Source of the DNA: Chelativorans salis
GTDB taxonomy: Bacteria > Pseudomonadota > Alphaproteobacteria > Rhizobiales > Rhizobiaceae
DNA: 64,000 nt
Assembly: GCF_025336525.1 (NCBI RefSeq)
Contig: NZ_JAOCZP010000001.1
Coordinates: 806,001-870,000, forward strand
Direction: 5' to 3'
A model generated the notes under the pieces. That model was not told the DNA's origin. It made no database searches and saw only the letters and a program-made list of their open reading frames with translations. Positions 35,000 through 43,875 of the stretch are shown one piece after another. Position 1 is the stretch's first letter; every line of letters starts with the position of its first letter. Position numbers and translations under genes: made by a program.

Positions 35000-35284
35000 A
35001 AGCTTCCCGGTCGGCATAGCGGCTCGCGGTTCATTGCCGGCGCTAACGGTAATCGAGCACCAGCGCGTTCTCCTCGGTCTACGAGGCCGGGGTATCAGCA
35101 GAAGGAAACGCGCACATCCTGGATTTTTTATGGAATCTAGGCGGCTTGCTGCTGGCCAGAATCTCATCGAGAGCAAGTGCGACGATCGTGCACTGATAAT
35201 TAGAAACATGAAAAGCATGTTGAGCCGCTTGTTGGCTTCAGGTTCTGTGTCGCGTGCTATGCTGACGAACAAGGAGCGATCCAC

Positions 35285-36193
35285 ATGCTGACGCTCAGGC
35301 AGATTGAGGTGGTTCGAGCGGTGATGGTTGCCGGCACGATTGCTGGTGCAGCTAGGCTGCTCAACGTGGCGCAGCCCGGCATCAGCCGCACAATGAAGCA
35401 CATGGAAGCTTCGCTCGGCATAAAGCTTTTCATACGCAAAGGTGGTCGCTACGTACCCTCGCCCGAAGCAGTCAACGTCTTCGGGCAATTGCAGGAGGTG
35501 CACAAAAAGATCGAGGATCTGCAGTTCACGATCGGCCAGCTCGAACGAGGACGCGGTGTTGAACTCTCCTTCGGCTCGGTGCCCAGCATTGCCAACGTAA
35601 TGGTGCCGCGCGCCATCGCCGCCACGAAGCACCGCTACCCCGACATCCGCATCGACATCGATATCCTCAAGATCGAGGACGCGATCGACTATCTGATGCT
35701 GGGCCGCGGCGAGTTCGCCGCGATGAGCTATCGCTTCGACCACCCCTCCATCCTCTTCGAGCCGCTGGCCAAGGGCCATCTCGTCTGCATCGCCGGGCCG
35801 GACCACCCTTTCGCGTCACGACCGGTGGTCGCAGCGGCGGAAATCGCCGGCTGTCCGTTGATCGGCATAGACCCCAACGACCCCTATGGCGGCATCATGG
35901 CAGGCATCTTCGCGCGCGAGAATCTCGACTATGAGATCACTATACGCGCCCGCTTCGGCACCACGGTGCTGGCTCTGATCAAGCAGGGTCTAGGCGTGGC
36001 GGTCATAGATGCGTTCACCGTCGCCGATATGAACCGCTCCGAAATCGCCGTCGTTCCGATTGCCGAGCCTACGGAGTTCCAGACTTATATCGCCCGACGC
36101 GGCGACGTGGCGCTCTCCAGCTTTGCCGAGAGTCTCATCAGAGACCTGCGTCAGATCATGAACGAGACAACGGCGCAACAGGCCATGGCATAA
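35285..36193 (+). CDS. LysR-family transcriptional regulator of the shikimate/quinate operon
   Basis: 302 residues. The N-terminal helix-turn-helix is LTLRQIEVVRAVMVAGTIAGAA ... QPGISRTMKHMEASLG, followed by the two-lobed effector-binding domain (SFGSVPSIANVMVPRAIA onwards). It lies directly upstream of the transporter and dehydratase genes on the same strand, and a perfect T-N11-A palindrome overlaps its stop codon, so it probably controls that operon in response to an aromatic precursor. AAGGAG precedes the ATG. Confidence 0.9.
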   Translation: MLTLRQIEVVRAVMVAGTIAGAARLLNVAQPGISRTMKHMEASLGIKLFIRKGGRYVPSPEAVNVFGQLQEVHKKIEDLQFTIGQLERGRGVELSFGSVPSIANVMVPRAIAATKHRYPDIRIDIDILKIEDAIDYLMLGRGEFAAMSYRFDHPSILFEPLAKGHLVCIAGPDHPFASRPVVAAAEIAGCPLIGIDPNDPYGGIMAGIFARENLDYEITIRARFGTTVLALIKQGLGVAVIDAFTVADMNRSEIAVVPIAEPTEFQTYIARRGDVALSSFAESLIRDLRQIMNETTAQQAMA

Positions 36194-36204
36194 CATCATG
36201 TTAT
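36190..36204. promoter_or_regulatory. Perfect 7-1-7 palindrome with LysR T-N11-A form
   Basis: ATAACATCATGTTAT is a perfect inverted repeat around one central base. TAACATCATGTTA fits the T-N11-A consensus of LysR-type regulators exactly. It overlaps the stop of the LysR gene and lies 166 bases ahead of the TctC start, which fits an activator site for the operon. Confidence 0.6.
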
Positions 36205-36369
36205 CCATCCATGAATGATTAGTAATTGCGTTATCGTGAGGGCAGGGTCATGATTCCGGGCGTTCACGGGAGGAGCCGTGGCCAGTGCCCGCAAGGACGG
36301 GCGGGGCGAGGTTTCTCGTAACTTCGTGCCGGTATGAGCGGCAAAACGCTGCCGCCAAGGGAGGAAAAC

Positions 36370-37365
36370 ATGATCCGCAAATTGATCGGGGCGGCCTCCG
36401 CCCTGTTGATGATGACCGCAGTTTCCGCGGCTCAAGACTTTCCAGAGCGCGAGCTTCTCGGCGTCGTCATGTGGGGTGCGGGCGGTGCGACCGACACGGT
36501 AGCGCGTGCCATCAACCCTGCGGCAGAGGAGGCGCTTGGCAAGCCGATCGTCGTACTCAACAAGTCCGGCGGTGCCGGGGCGATCTCGACGGCCTATGTG
36601 AATGCCGCGCCCTCGGACGGCTATACCTTTCTCTATGGGGCGGAAAACCCGCAGCTTCACCCCGTGATGGGCGTGTCACAGCTCGACTACGCGCACTTCT
36701 ATCCGGTCAACATACTGGGCCGCGGCGTGGCAGTTATCGTCGTTCCTGCGGATTCGAAATATCAGTCGATGCAGGACTTGCTGGAAGATATAAAGGCCAA
36801 TCCGGGGGCAGTGAAGATGGGCTCCACGGGGCCCGGCGGCCTGCCGAGCACCATCGGCGCGCTAATCAAGAATTCGACGGATTTCGAGGTAACTGCCATA
36901 CCTTTCGACGGCGAGGGTCCCGGCCTTACCGCCATGCTCGGCGGCGAGGTCGACTTCATGCCGGCCGGCATTTCAGCAGCGGCCGAACAGATCAAAGCCG
37001 GCAAGATGCGTGCGCTGACAGTCGTCAATGCAGAGCCAGTGGACACTCTTGCCGACGTGCCGCCGATCACGGACGCGCTTCCTGAGATGGCAAAATTCCT
37101 GCCCTGGGGACCGTTCTACGGCGTGTGGGTCAAGAGGGACGTGCCCGAAGATGTGAAGGCGAAGCTCGTCGAAGCTTTCCACACCGCTGCGGAAAGCGAG
37201 GAGTTCAAGACGCTGATGGCAAATAAGGGCAACATCATCATGGATATTTCCGGTGATGAGGCCGACGAATTCCTCACCAAATGGCAGCAGGTGACGGCCT
37301 GGGCTCTTCAGGACACTGGCGCTGCCAAGGTCAGCCCCGAGGAACTTGGAATTCCGCGGCCATAA
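36370..37365 (+). CDS. Tripartite tricarboxylate transporter solute-binding protein (TctC)
   Basis: 331 residues with a signal peptide ending near VSAAQDFP. Typical family blocks are VVMWGAGGATDTVARAI, GKPIVVLNKSGGAGAISTAYV, PGGLPSTIGALIK and a C-terminal SGDEADEFLTKWQQV. It should bind the carboxylated substrate outside the membrane and hand it to TctA/TctB. GGGAGGAAAAC precedes the ATG at 36370; the upstream extension of the frame is not supported. It is the first gene of the catabolic operon. Confidence 0.92.
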   Translation: MIRKLIGAASALLMMTAVSAAQDFPERELLGVVMWGAGGATDTVARAINPAAEEALGKPIVVLNKSGGAGAISTAYVNAAPSDGYTFLYGAENPQLHPVMGVSQLDYAHFYPVNILGRGVAVIVVPADSKYQSMQDLLEDIKANPGAVKMGSTGPGGLPSTIGALIKNSTDFEVTAIPFDGEGPGLTAMLGGEVDFMPAGISAAAEQIKAGKMRALTVVNAEPVDTLADVPPITDALPEMAKFLPWGPFYGVWVKRDVPEDVKAKLVEAFHTAAESEEFKTLMANKGNIIMDISGDEADEFLTKWQQVTAWALQDTGAAKVSPEELGIPRP

Positions 37366-37434
37366 TCCTGCCGAGCTGCCGGCCCGCATGAGGCACTCGT
37401 CCGGCAGCACGGCCACCGCATGGGAGATGAAGCC

Positions 37435-37929
37435 ATGTCGTCCAAGCCCGCCCGCAGGCCGGGGGAACTCGTCTTCGCGCTGCTCGTCCTCATCTTTGGC
37501 CTTGCCGCTTTCTGGCAGGCTTACGAGATCTCCGGATTCAGCGGCCTGACTACACCCGGCATCTTTCCCATGCTGGCAGCCGGGATGATGGTCATCGCAA
37601 GCCTTTTCATACTGGCAGACACAGCCCAGCGGAATGCGCCGGATGTGAGCAGAGGATCGGTCCCGGCAAGTTTTCTGCGCGAGATCATGCCGCTGCGGCA
37701 TGCCATCGTGATCGGCCTCATCCTCCTTTATCTGATTGCGCTTCCCCTGCTCGGGTTCGTCGTCAGCTCCGGGCTCTTCCTGCTCGCCGCTTTTCAGTAT
37801 CTGTGGCGGAAGAACCCGCTGGTCACCGCCGTGCTGGCTGCCGGCTCGTTGGGGGCGATCTATCTCGTCTTCCGTGTCGTCTTCCAGGTTGTCCTGCCCC
37901 GAGGCACGTGGCTCGGAGGCTTGATCTGA
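37435..37929 (+). CDS. Tripartite tricarboxylate transporter small subunit (TctB)
   Basis: About 164 residues with four hydrophobic helices (LVFALLVLIFGLAAFW, IFPMLAAGMMVIASLFIL, AIVIGLILLYLIALPLLGF, AVLAAGSLGAIYLVFRVVF). The TctB pattern, including STPGIFP-like TTPGIFPML, and its place between TctC and TctA identify it. The ATG at 37435 with GGGAG upstream is preferred to the ATG at 37420. Confidence 0.88.
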   Translation: MSSKPARRPGELVFALLVLIFGLAAFWQAYEISGFSGLTTPGIFPMLAAGMMVIASLFILADTAQRNAPDVSRGSVPASFLREIMPLRHAIVIGLILLYLIALPLLGFVVSSGLFLLAAFQYLWRKNPLVTAVLAAGSLGAIYLVFRVVFQVVLPRGTWLGGLI

Positions 37930-37930
37930 A

Positions 37931-39439
37931 ATGCTGGAAGCGCTCGGCAATTTCTCGATCGTCTGGCTTGATCCCTGGCTCCTGTTCCTGACGGCGGCGG
38001 GCACGCTTGCGGGCATATATATAGGCGCGATACCGGGCCTTTCGGTTACGATGGCGACATCGATCCTCATCTCCTTCACCTTCAAGTGGCAGGTGAACGA
38101 GGCGCTGGCGCTTATCGCCGGCGTCTTCATGGGCGGGGTCTATGGCGGTTCCCGCACGGCGATTCTGCTCAACATCCCCGGCGCTCCAAGCGCCATCGCC
38201 ACCGCGCTGGAAGGCTATCCGCTGGCCAAGCGCGGTGAGGCGGGTGAAGCGATTGGCCTCACTACGGTGATGTCGGTCCTCGGCGGCTTCGTGGGGATCC
38301 TCGCGCTGGCGCTGTTCGCACCGGTCATCTCTGAGTTCGCGCTTCTATTCAACTCACGCGACTACCTGCTGCTCGGGCTGATCGGCATTCTTCTGGTGGG
38401 AACGCTGTCGGGCGAGAGCTTTGCAAAGGGCGCCTTTGCCGGCGCGCTCGGTGTGCTGATCGGCATGGTTGGCCTCGATCCTATGACAGCCGAGGGACGC
38501 TTCACCTTTGGCACCATCACGCTTATGGGCGGCATTCCTTACGTGGCTGCGATGATCGGCTTCTTCGGCGTCGCCGAGGCGCTTGTCCAGCTTCACACGC
38601 TCGACCTGGCCGCGGTCAAGCAGAGGATCGACCGCATCGTTCCGCGCCTTTCCGACATCAAGCGGTATTTCGGGCTGGCGATGCGCGCCTCCGGCATCGG
38701 CACCATCATCGGCGCCCTGCCCGGCACGGGCGGCGACATCGCTGCGCTTCTCGCCTACGATCACGCCAAGCGCTCCACCAAGAATCCCGAGCGCCCCTTC
38801 GGCGAGGGCTGCAAGGAGGGCCTTGTGGCGCCAGAGGCGGCAAACAATGCGGCGGTGGGCGGCGCCTTCATACCGATGCTGACGCTCGGCATTCCCGGCG
38901 ACGCGGTGACAGCAGTCATCATCGGCGCGTTGTTCATCCACGGTCTGAAGCCCGGACCGCTGCTTCTAACCGAGACACCGCACCTGTTCTGGTTCACGGT
39001 TGGCAGCCTGACACTCGCCAACATCTGTCTGCTGATCTTCGGGCTGACGGGCATCAAGGTCTTCACCAGAATCGTCGAGTGCCCCAAAGCGATCCTCATT
39101 CCACTGATCATCGTTCTGTCCGCCGTCGGTACCTATGCGATCCAGAACAATCCAGTCGACATATATTGGATGCTTCTCTTCGGCGTCGTCGGCTATTTCA
39201 TGAAGACCTACGGCTTTCAGGTGGGACCTGTGATTCTCGGTGTGATCCTCGGGCCGATGATGGATGCCAACTATCGAAGGGCGATGATCGGCGCGCGCGG
39301 CGACATAGGCACCTTCCTGTGGGATTTCGTCTCGCATCCGATTTCACTGATCCTAACCATCGGCTTTCTCACGATGCTGCTCTCCCAGACGCCCATTTGG
39401 AGCTTCACCCGAGCCCGCTTGAGGAAGCAAGATGCCTGA
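37931..39439 (+). CDS. Tripartite tricarboxylate transporter large subunit (TctA)
   Basis: 502 residues, full length for the family, with about 12 membrane segments. Signature blocks are GAIPGLSVTMATSILISFTF near residue 33, FMGGVYGGSRTAILLNIPGAPSA and GALPGTGGDIAALLAYDHAK. It is the membrane channel of the importer. It starts two bases after the TctB stop and overlaps the next SDR gene by eight bases. Confidence 0.95.
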   Translation: MLEALGNFSIVWLDPWLLFLTAAGTLAGIYIGAIPGLSVTMATSILISFTFKWQVNEALALIAGVFMGGVYGGSRTAILLNIPGAPSAIATALEGYPLAKRGEAGEAIGLTTVMSVLGGFVGILALALFAPVISEFALLFNSRDYLLLGLIGILLVGTLSGESFAKGAFAGALGVLIGMVGLDPMTAEGRFTFGTITLMGGIPYVAAMIGFFGVAEALVQLHTLDLAAVKQRIDRIVPRLSDIKRYFGLAMRASGIGTIIGALPGTGGDIAALLAYDHAKRSTKNPERPFGEGCKEGLVAPEAANNAAVGGAFIPMLTLGIPGDAVTAVIIGALFIHGLKPGPLLLTETPHLFWFTVGSLTLANICLLIFGLTGIKVFTRIVECPKAILIPLIIVLSAVGTYAIQNNPVDIYWMLLFGVVGYFMKTYGFQVGPVILGVILGPMMDANYRRAMIGARGDIGTFLWDFVSHPISLILTIGFLTMLLSQTPIWSFTRARLRKQDA

Positions 39440-40205
39440 GGGTGGTGTCGCCATCGTCACGGGAGCAGCCCGGGGTATCGGCCGAGCTATCGCAATGCGC
39501 CTCGCTGCCGCCGGATATGATCTCGTGTTGAACGACCTGAAAAGCGACGATCTCGAAAGCGCCGCCTCGGAGATCGAGAACCTTGGTCGTTGTGCCGTCC
39601 TCGCTCCGATAGACATATCGGCGCCAGACGCGCCGGAGGCTGTCATATCGGCAGCGCTGGACCGTTTTGGCAGGGTCGACGGGTTGGTCAACAATGCCGG
39701 CGTATCGGTCGCTTCCGTCGGAGACATTCTCGACGTTACGCCTCAATCCTACGACCGATGCGCCAACGTGAACGCTAAGGCGGTATTTTTCATGACGCAG
39801 TGCATCGGCCGGTATTTTGTTAAAAACACCACTCTTGGCGGCCCTGGTCGCTTCATCATTTCGATCACCTCGTCGAATGCCTCGGCCATATCAGTCGACC
39901 GTTCAGAATATTGCGTCTCCAAGGCGGCGGCCTCGATGGTCACCCAATGCTTTGCCGCGCGCCTCGCAAACCACGGTGTGGGTGTCTATGAAATCCGCCC
40001 CGGTGTCATAGAGACCGACATGACCAAGCCGCGGCTGGAGCGTTTTCGCAAACGTATCGATGAGGAAGACCTGACGGCGATCAAAAGGCTCGGCTCACCG
40101 GACGATGTTGCGGAAACGGTCATCACGCTCGCGCGCGCGGGCCTCCCCTATTGCGTGGGGCAGATCCTCGCCATCGACGGCGGGCTCGCCATGCGCCGCT
40201 ATTAG
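39432..40205 (+). CDS. Short-chain dehydrogenase/reductase in the shikimate/quinate operon
   Basis: 257 residues. TGAARGIGRAIA binds the nucleotide, NNAGVS is the NAG motif, the catalytic serine lies in ITSSNASAISVDRSEY and the YxxxK pair is YCVSKAA. It ends with DGGLAMRRY. In this operon it could oxidise a hydroxyl of the imported cyclitol carboxylate (for example quinate), but its family includes many other substrates. It overlaps TctA by eight bases and is followed nine bases later by the AroE-like gene. Confidence 0.85.
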   Translation: MPEGGVAIVTGAARGIGRAIAMRLAAAGYDLVLNDLKSDDLESAASEIENLGRCAVLAPIDISAPDAPEAVISAALDRFGRVDGLVNNAGVSVASVGDILDVTPQSYDRCANVNAKAVFFMTQCIGRYFVKNTTLGGPGRFIISITSSNASAISVDRSEYCVSKAAASMVTQCFAARLANHGVGVYEIRPGVIETDMTKPRLERFRKRIDEEDLTAIKRLGSPDDVAETVITLARAGLPYCVGQILAIDGGLAMRRY

Positions 40206-40213
40206 GTAACCCG

Positions 40214-41050
40214 ATGCACAGCATCACCGGCACGACACGCTGCTATCCGCTCCTCGGTTATCCGATTGCGCAGGTGCGCACGCCACCGGCAATCAACGCC
40301 TATTTCGCCACGAGGCGGATCGATGCAGTGATGTTCCCCATGGAAATCGCGCCTGACGCGATCGACCGGTTCTTGTCCGGCCTGCGCGGTTGGTCCAATT
40401 GCGGCGGTGCCTCAGTGACGGTCCCCTACAAGCAGGCGGCGTTTAGCGCGATGGACCGTGTGACCGATCGGGCATGCCGAGCGCGTGCGGTCAATATCAT
40501 CCGCCGCGAGCCCGACGGCACACTGTTCGGCGATATGACCGACGGTCTCGCCTTCGCAGAAGCTCTGCGGCGCAACGGCGTTTTGCTTACAGGCCGCGTC
40601 GTGCTGGTCGTCGGCGCGGCCGGCGGCGCGGGAAGCGCCATCGCATGGACGCTGTGCGAAGCCGGCCCTTCCGTCCTGTGCCTGGTCGATCCGAATGCAC
40701 AGAAGCTGTCAGCGCTTTCTTGCCGGCTGCAGGCTGCGTTCCCTGAATGCACCGTTGTTACCGATTGGCCCGAAAGTGTTGCAGTCGACATCGCCATCAA
40801 CGCCTCCCCTTTGGGCATGGGCTCCGGCGATCCTCTGCCGATCGACCTCGACCGCCTGCCGGCAGGTGCGGTTGTCTGCGACGTCGTCACCAAGCCGAAT
40901 ATGACGCCTCTGCTCCTCGCGGCCAGGCGGGGAGGCCACCCAATCCAGACTGGCAACGATATGGCCGATGCTCAGTTGGACTTCCAGATGCATCATCTCG
41001 AGCTCTGGCAGGAAGCTGATGAAGCCGCCGCGCACGGACGGATGTCATGA
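40214..41050 (+). CDS. Shikimate/quinate dehydrogenase-like protein (AroE family)
   Basis: 278 residues. It keeps the catalytic lysine (SVTVPYK, Lys73), the paired aspartate (MTDGLAF, Asp110) and the nucleotide loop VVGAAGGAGSA near 133-142. In the N-terminal substrate loop the usual S-x-S of shikimate dehydrogenases is replaced: GYPIAQVRTPPAIN has Gln20, Val21, Arg22 and Thr23 where the two serines bind the carboxylate. This suggests a catabolic enzyme with changed specificity rather than the biosynthetic AroE. It overlaps the dehydratase gene by four bases (ATGA). Confidence 0.85.
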   Translation: MHSITGTTRCYPLLGYPIAQVRTPPAINAYFATRRIDAVMFPMEIAPDAIDRFLSGLRGWSNCGGASVTVPYKQAAFSAMDRVTDRACRARAVNIIRREPDGTLFGDMTDGLAFAEALRRNGVLLTGRVVLVVGAAGGAGSAIAWTLCEAGPSVLCLVDPNAQKLSALSCRLQAAFPECTVVTDWPESVAVDIAINASPLGMGSGDPLPIDLDRLPAGAVVCDVVTKPNMTPLLLAARRGGHPIQTGNDMADAQLDFQMHHLELWQEADEAAAHGRMS

Positions 41051-42939
41051 AAACCTCGATCGCCACCGTTTCGATAAGTGGAGACCTGCGGGAGAAGCTG
41101 GCGGCGATCGCGGCAGCGGGCTTCGACGGGGTTGAGATATTCGAGAATGATTTTCTTGCCTTTGACGGCGGCCCGCGCGATGTCGGCAGGATGGTGCGTG
41201 ATCACGGCCTGGAGATCACGCTGTTCCAACCCTTCCGCGACTTCGAGGGCATGCCCGAGCCACAGAGGAGCCGCGCCTTCGACCGCGCCGAGCGCAAGTT
41301 CGATGTGATGCAGGAGCTGGGCACTGACCTGATGCTCGTGTGCTCGAACGTATCGCCGGTCTCGCTCGGTGGCATCGACCGGACCGCCGACGATTTCAAT
41401 GAACTCGGCGAATGTGCGGCCAAACGGGGCTTGCGGGTCGGCTATGAGGCATTGGCCTGGGGACGGCATGTCAGCGACCACCGCGATGCGTGGGAAATCG
41501 TGCGGCGCACCGATCGTCCCAATATCGGGCTGATTCTCGATTCCTTCCACACGCTCGCCCGCAAGATTGATGTGAATTCGATCCGCGCAATCCCCGGCGA
41601 CCGCATCTTCATCGTTCAGCTTGCCGACGCACCGCTGATCGAGATGGACCTTCTTTACTGGAGCCGGCACTTCCGCAACATGCCGGGTGAAGGCGATCTG
41701 CCGGTCGTCGACTTCATGCGCGCTGTCGCCGCCACCGGCTATGACGGGCCGCTGTCACTGGAGATTTTCAACGATCAGTTCCGCGGCGGCTCGCCTAAGT
41801 CAATCTCGGTCGATGGGCGTCGCTCGCTCCTCTATCTGATGGACAAGGTGCGCCGGCTCGAACCGGATATCGCCATTGATGTGCCCTCTATGCCGGACCG
41901 TATCGAGGCGAGCGGAATCGAGTTCGTTGAATTCGCCGCCGATGAGGCGGAGGCCCAGGAGCTGGCCGGCATGTTCCGCACGCTGGGATTTGCACCGGCC
42001 GGTCGACACATATCCAAGGATGTGACGGTCTGGCGCCAAGGCGGCATCAACCTCGTTATAAACACCGAGCGGGAGGGCTTTGCCCACTCCTCTTATCTGG
42101 TTCACGGAACATCAGTCTGTGACATCGGCCTGAAGGTGGAGAACGCGAGCGCCACGGTGGAACGGGCGCGCGCGCTGGTCGCCGAGCCGTTTCAGCAAAC
42201 GGTCGGCCGCGGAGAGTTGAAGATCCCCGCCATCCGCAGCGTCGGCGGCGGCGTCATGCATTTCATCGACGAGAAAACAGAGCTTGCGCGGGTCTGGGAT
42301 ATCGAGTTCACCCCGCTTGCAGGGGATGAGTATCCCGCCGCGGCGGGGCTGAGGCGTATCGACCACATTGCCCAGACTATGAACTATGAGGAGATGTTGA
42401 CCTGGGTTCTCTTCTACACCTCGATCTTCGCCACAGACCGCACGCCCATGGTTGACGTTGTCGATCCCGGCGGGCTCATCCGTAGCCAGGCTATCGAAAG
42501 CGCCGACGGCGACCTCAGGATCACGCTGAACGGAGCGGAGAGCCGCCGCACGCTGGCCGGCCATTTTATCGCCGAGAGCTTCGGCTCGGCAGTCCAGCAC
42601 GTCGCCTTTCTGACAGAGGATATCTTCGCCACGGCCAAGGCGCTGAAGGAGAACGGCTTCCGTTCCTTGAAGATTTCACGCAACTACTATGACGACCTCG
42701 AAGCTCGCTTCGGACTGGAGGCTGGTTTTGCCGGCCGGCTGCGGGAGGAGAACATCCTTTATGATCGCGAGGGCGAGGGCGAGTATTTTCAGCTCTACAG
42801 CCCCAATTACGGTGAAGGGTTCTTCTTCGAAATCGTTGAGCGGCGCGGCGGCTATACCGGCTATGGTGCCGCTAATGCCCAGTTTCGCATCGCCGCACAA
42901 AAACGTGCCCTTCGCCCAAAGGGGATGCCGAGACAGTAA
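41047..42939 (+). CDS. quiC: 3-Dehydroshikimate dehydratase, two-domain QsuB/QuiC type
   Basis: 630 residues. The N-terminal sugar-phosphate-isomerase-like TIM barrel (1-285) has the metal ligands Glu134 (VGYEALAWG), Asp165 (LILDSFHT), Gln191 (IVQLADAP) and Glu239 (LSLEIFND), the same pattern as characterised dehydroshikimate dehydratases. The C-terminal half (from about 290) is 4-hydroxyphenylpyruvate-dioxygenase-like, with HIAQTMNYEEMLTWVLFY and ending in YGEGFFFEIVERRGGYTGYG. It converts 3-dehydroshikimate to protocatechuate. It is the last gene of the operon; the ring-cleavage genes are not in this window. Confidence 0.93.
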   Translation: MKTSIATVSISGDLREKLAAIAAAGFDGVEIFENDFLAFDGGPRDVGRMVRDHGLEITLFQPFRDFEGMPEPQRSRAFDRAERKFDVMQELGTDLMLVCSNVSPVSLGGIDRTADDFNELGECAAKRGLRVGYEALAWGRHVSDHRDAWEIVRRTDRPNIGLILDSFHTLARKIDVNSIRAIPGDRIFIVQLADAPLIEMDLLYWSRHFRNMPGEGDLPVVDFMRAVAATGYDGPLSLEIFNDQFRGGSPKSISVDGRRSLLYLMDKVRRLEPDIAIDVPSMPDRIEASGIEFVEFAADEAEAQELAGMFRTLGFAPAGRHISKDVTVWRQGGINLVINTEREGFAHSSYLVHGTSVCDIGLKVENASATVERARALVAEPFQQTVGRGELKIPAIRSVGGGVMHFIDEKTELARVWDIEFTPLAGDEYPAAAGLRRIDHIAQTMNYEEMLTWVLFYTSIFATDRTPMVDVVDPGGLIRSQAIESADGDLRITLNGAESRRTLAGHFIAESFGSAVQHVAFLTEDIFATAKALKENGFRSLKISRNYYDDLEARFGLEAGFAGRLREENILYDREGEGEYFQLYSPNYGEGFFFEIVERRGGYTGYGAANAQFRIAAQKRALRPKGMPRQ

Positions 42940-43020
42940 GGCCTCCAATTGTGGATCTTGGCCTCGCCCGTCCCTCCTTTCAGGTGACTGACGTTCCGCC
43001 GAAGGCCCCGTGAACGGCGC

Positions 43021-43671
43021 CTACGAGTTGAGCGGGGGCGGTCCGAGCCGATCGGGATGCGCCTTGTCGAAGGCGGCGATCTCCGAGCAGTTCCGGTCGA
43101 TCCTCTGCATCCGTTCAAGCCCGGAGAGATCCACCTCCCAGCGCCGCGCATTGTAGAGCTGCGGCACGAGGCAGAACTCTGCCATGCCGGGCCTGTCGCC
43201 ATGGCAGAAATCGCCGGTGCCGCCGCCGTCGTCCAGCATGGCCTCGAAGGCACGTAGGCCGTCGGCGATGAATTTCTGCATCCAGGCCTTGCGCGCCACG
43301 TCCCCGTTGCCGGTGAGCTCCACTATATGGGCAGCAACACGCGTGTTGCACACAGGGTGGATTTCCATGGCAATGGCATATGCCAGCGCGCGCACGCGAG
43401 CGCGCCCGGCCGCATCCTCAGGCAGGAAGCCGGCCGAGCGCGTCTCCTCGAGATATTCTATGATCGCCAGCGACTGGGTGAGCATGCGCCCATCGATATG
43501 GAGCGCCGGCACCAGCCCCTGCGGGTTGCGCGCCAGATGCTCCGCGCTCATGTGCGTTTTAGCCAGGAGGTCGACGGGCACGATCTCGTATTCCTCGCCT
43601 AGCATGTTCAAGGCGATGCGCACGCGGTAGCTCGCGGAGGATCGCCAGTAGTCGTAAAGCACTGTAGCCAT
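43021..43671 (-). CDS. maiA: Maleylacetoacetate/maleylpyruvate isomerase-like zeta GST
   Basis: 216 residues. The zeta-class glutathione-transferase signature is YWRSSASYRVRIALNM, with the glutathione-binding LTQSLAIIEYLEE. It isomerises maleyl (cis) to fumaryl (trans) products after ring cleavage of homogentisate or gentisate. The gene is adjacent to DUF2783 and monooxygenase genes on the same strand (stop and start share one base with DUF2783), so its substrate is probably the ring-cleavage product of what the monooxygenase makes. No dioxygenase or fumarylacetoacetase is in the window. Confidence 0.88.
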   Translation of the reverse strand: MATVLYDYWRSSASYRVRIALNMLGEEYEIVPVDLLAKTHMSAEHLARNPQGLVPALHIDGRMLTQSLAIIEYLEETRSAGFLPEDAAGRARVRALAYAIAMEIHPVCNTRVAAHIVELTGNGDVARKAWMQKFIADGLRAFEAMLDDGGGTGDFCHGDRPGMAEFCLVPQLYNARRWEVDLSGLERMQRIDRNCSEIAAFDKAHPDRLGPPPLNS

Positions 43672-43868
43672 TATTCCTTGCTCCCGCGTGCGGCGGTGAG
43701 CGCCGCGCTCAATGTTTCGAGATCGCCGATTCGGTTGGCGAGGATCAGTACTAGCCGCGCATTGAGCGCGGCACTCTTCTCGAAACTCAGCCCTTTGTGC
43801 GCTTCAAGCAGCGCCTCGTAGAAATCGTCGCCCGCCGTTCCAAGACGGTCGTCTGCAAAATCGCCCAT
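43671..43868 (-). CDS. DUF2783 small protein
   Basis: 65 residues. DDFYEALLEAHKGLSFEKSAALNARLVLILANRIGDLETL is the DUF2783 pattern, helical and acidic. It starts seven bases after the monooxygenase stop and runs to the maiA start. Small DUF2783 genes commonly accompany such flavin monooxygenases; a role as an accessory subunit is inferred only from the neighbourhood. Confidence 0.75.
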   Translation of the reverse strand: MGDFADDRLGTAGDDFYEALLEAHKGLSFEKSAALNARLVLILANRIGDLETLSAALTAARGSKE

Positions 43869-43875
43869 CACTGCC

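Noticed and set aside
35000-35806. N-terminal extension of the histidine-kinase frame by up to 269 codons
   Set aside because: It is antisense to the start of the LysR gene, which has its own helix-turn-helix and Shine-Dalgarno, and shows no domain.
36973-38130. A 385-codon reverse frame opposite TctC/TctB/TctA
   Set aside because: It spans three real genes on the other strand and has no recognisable domain or start.
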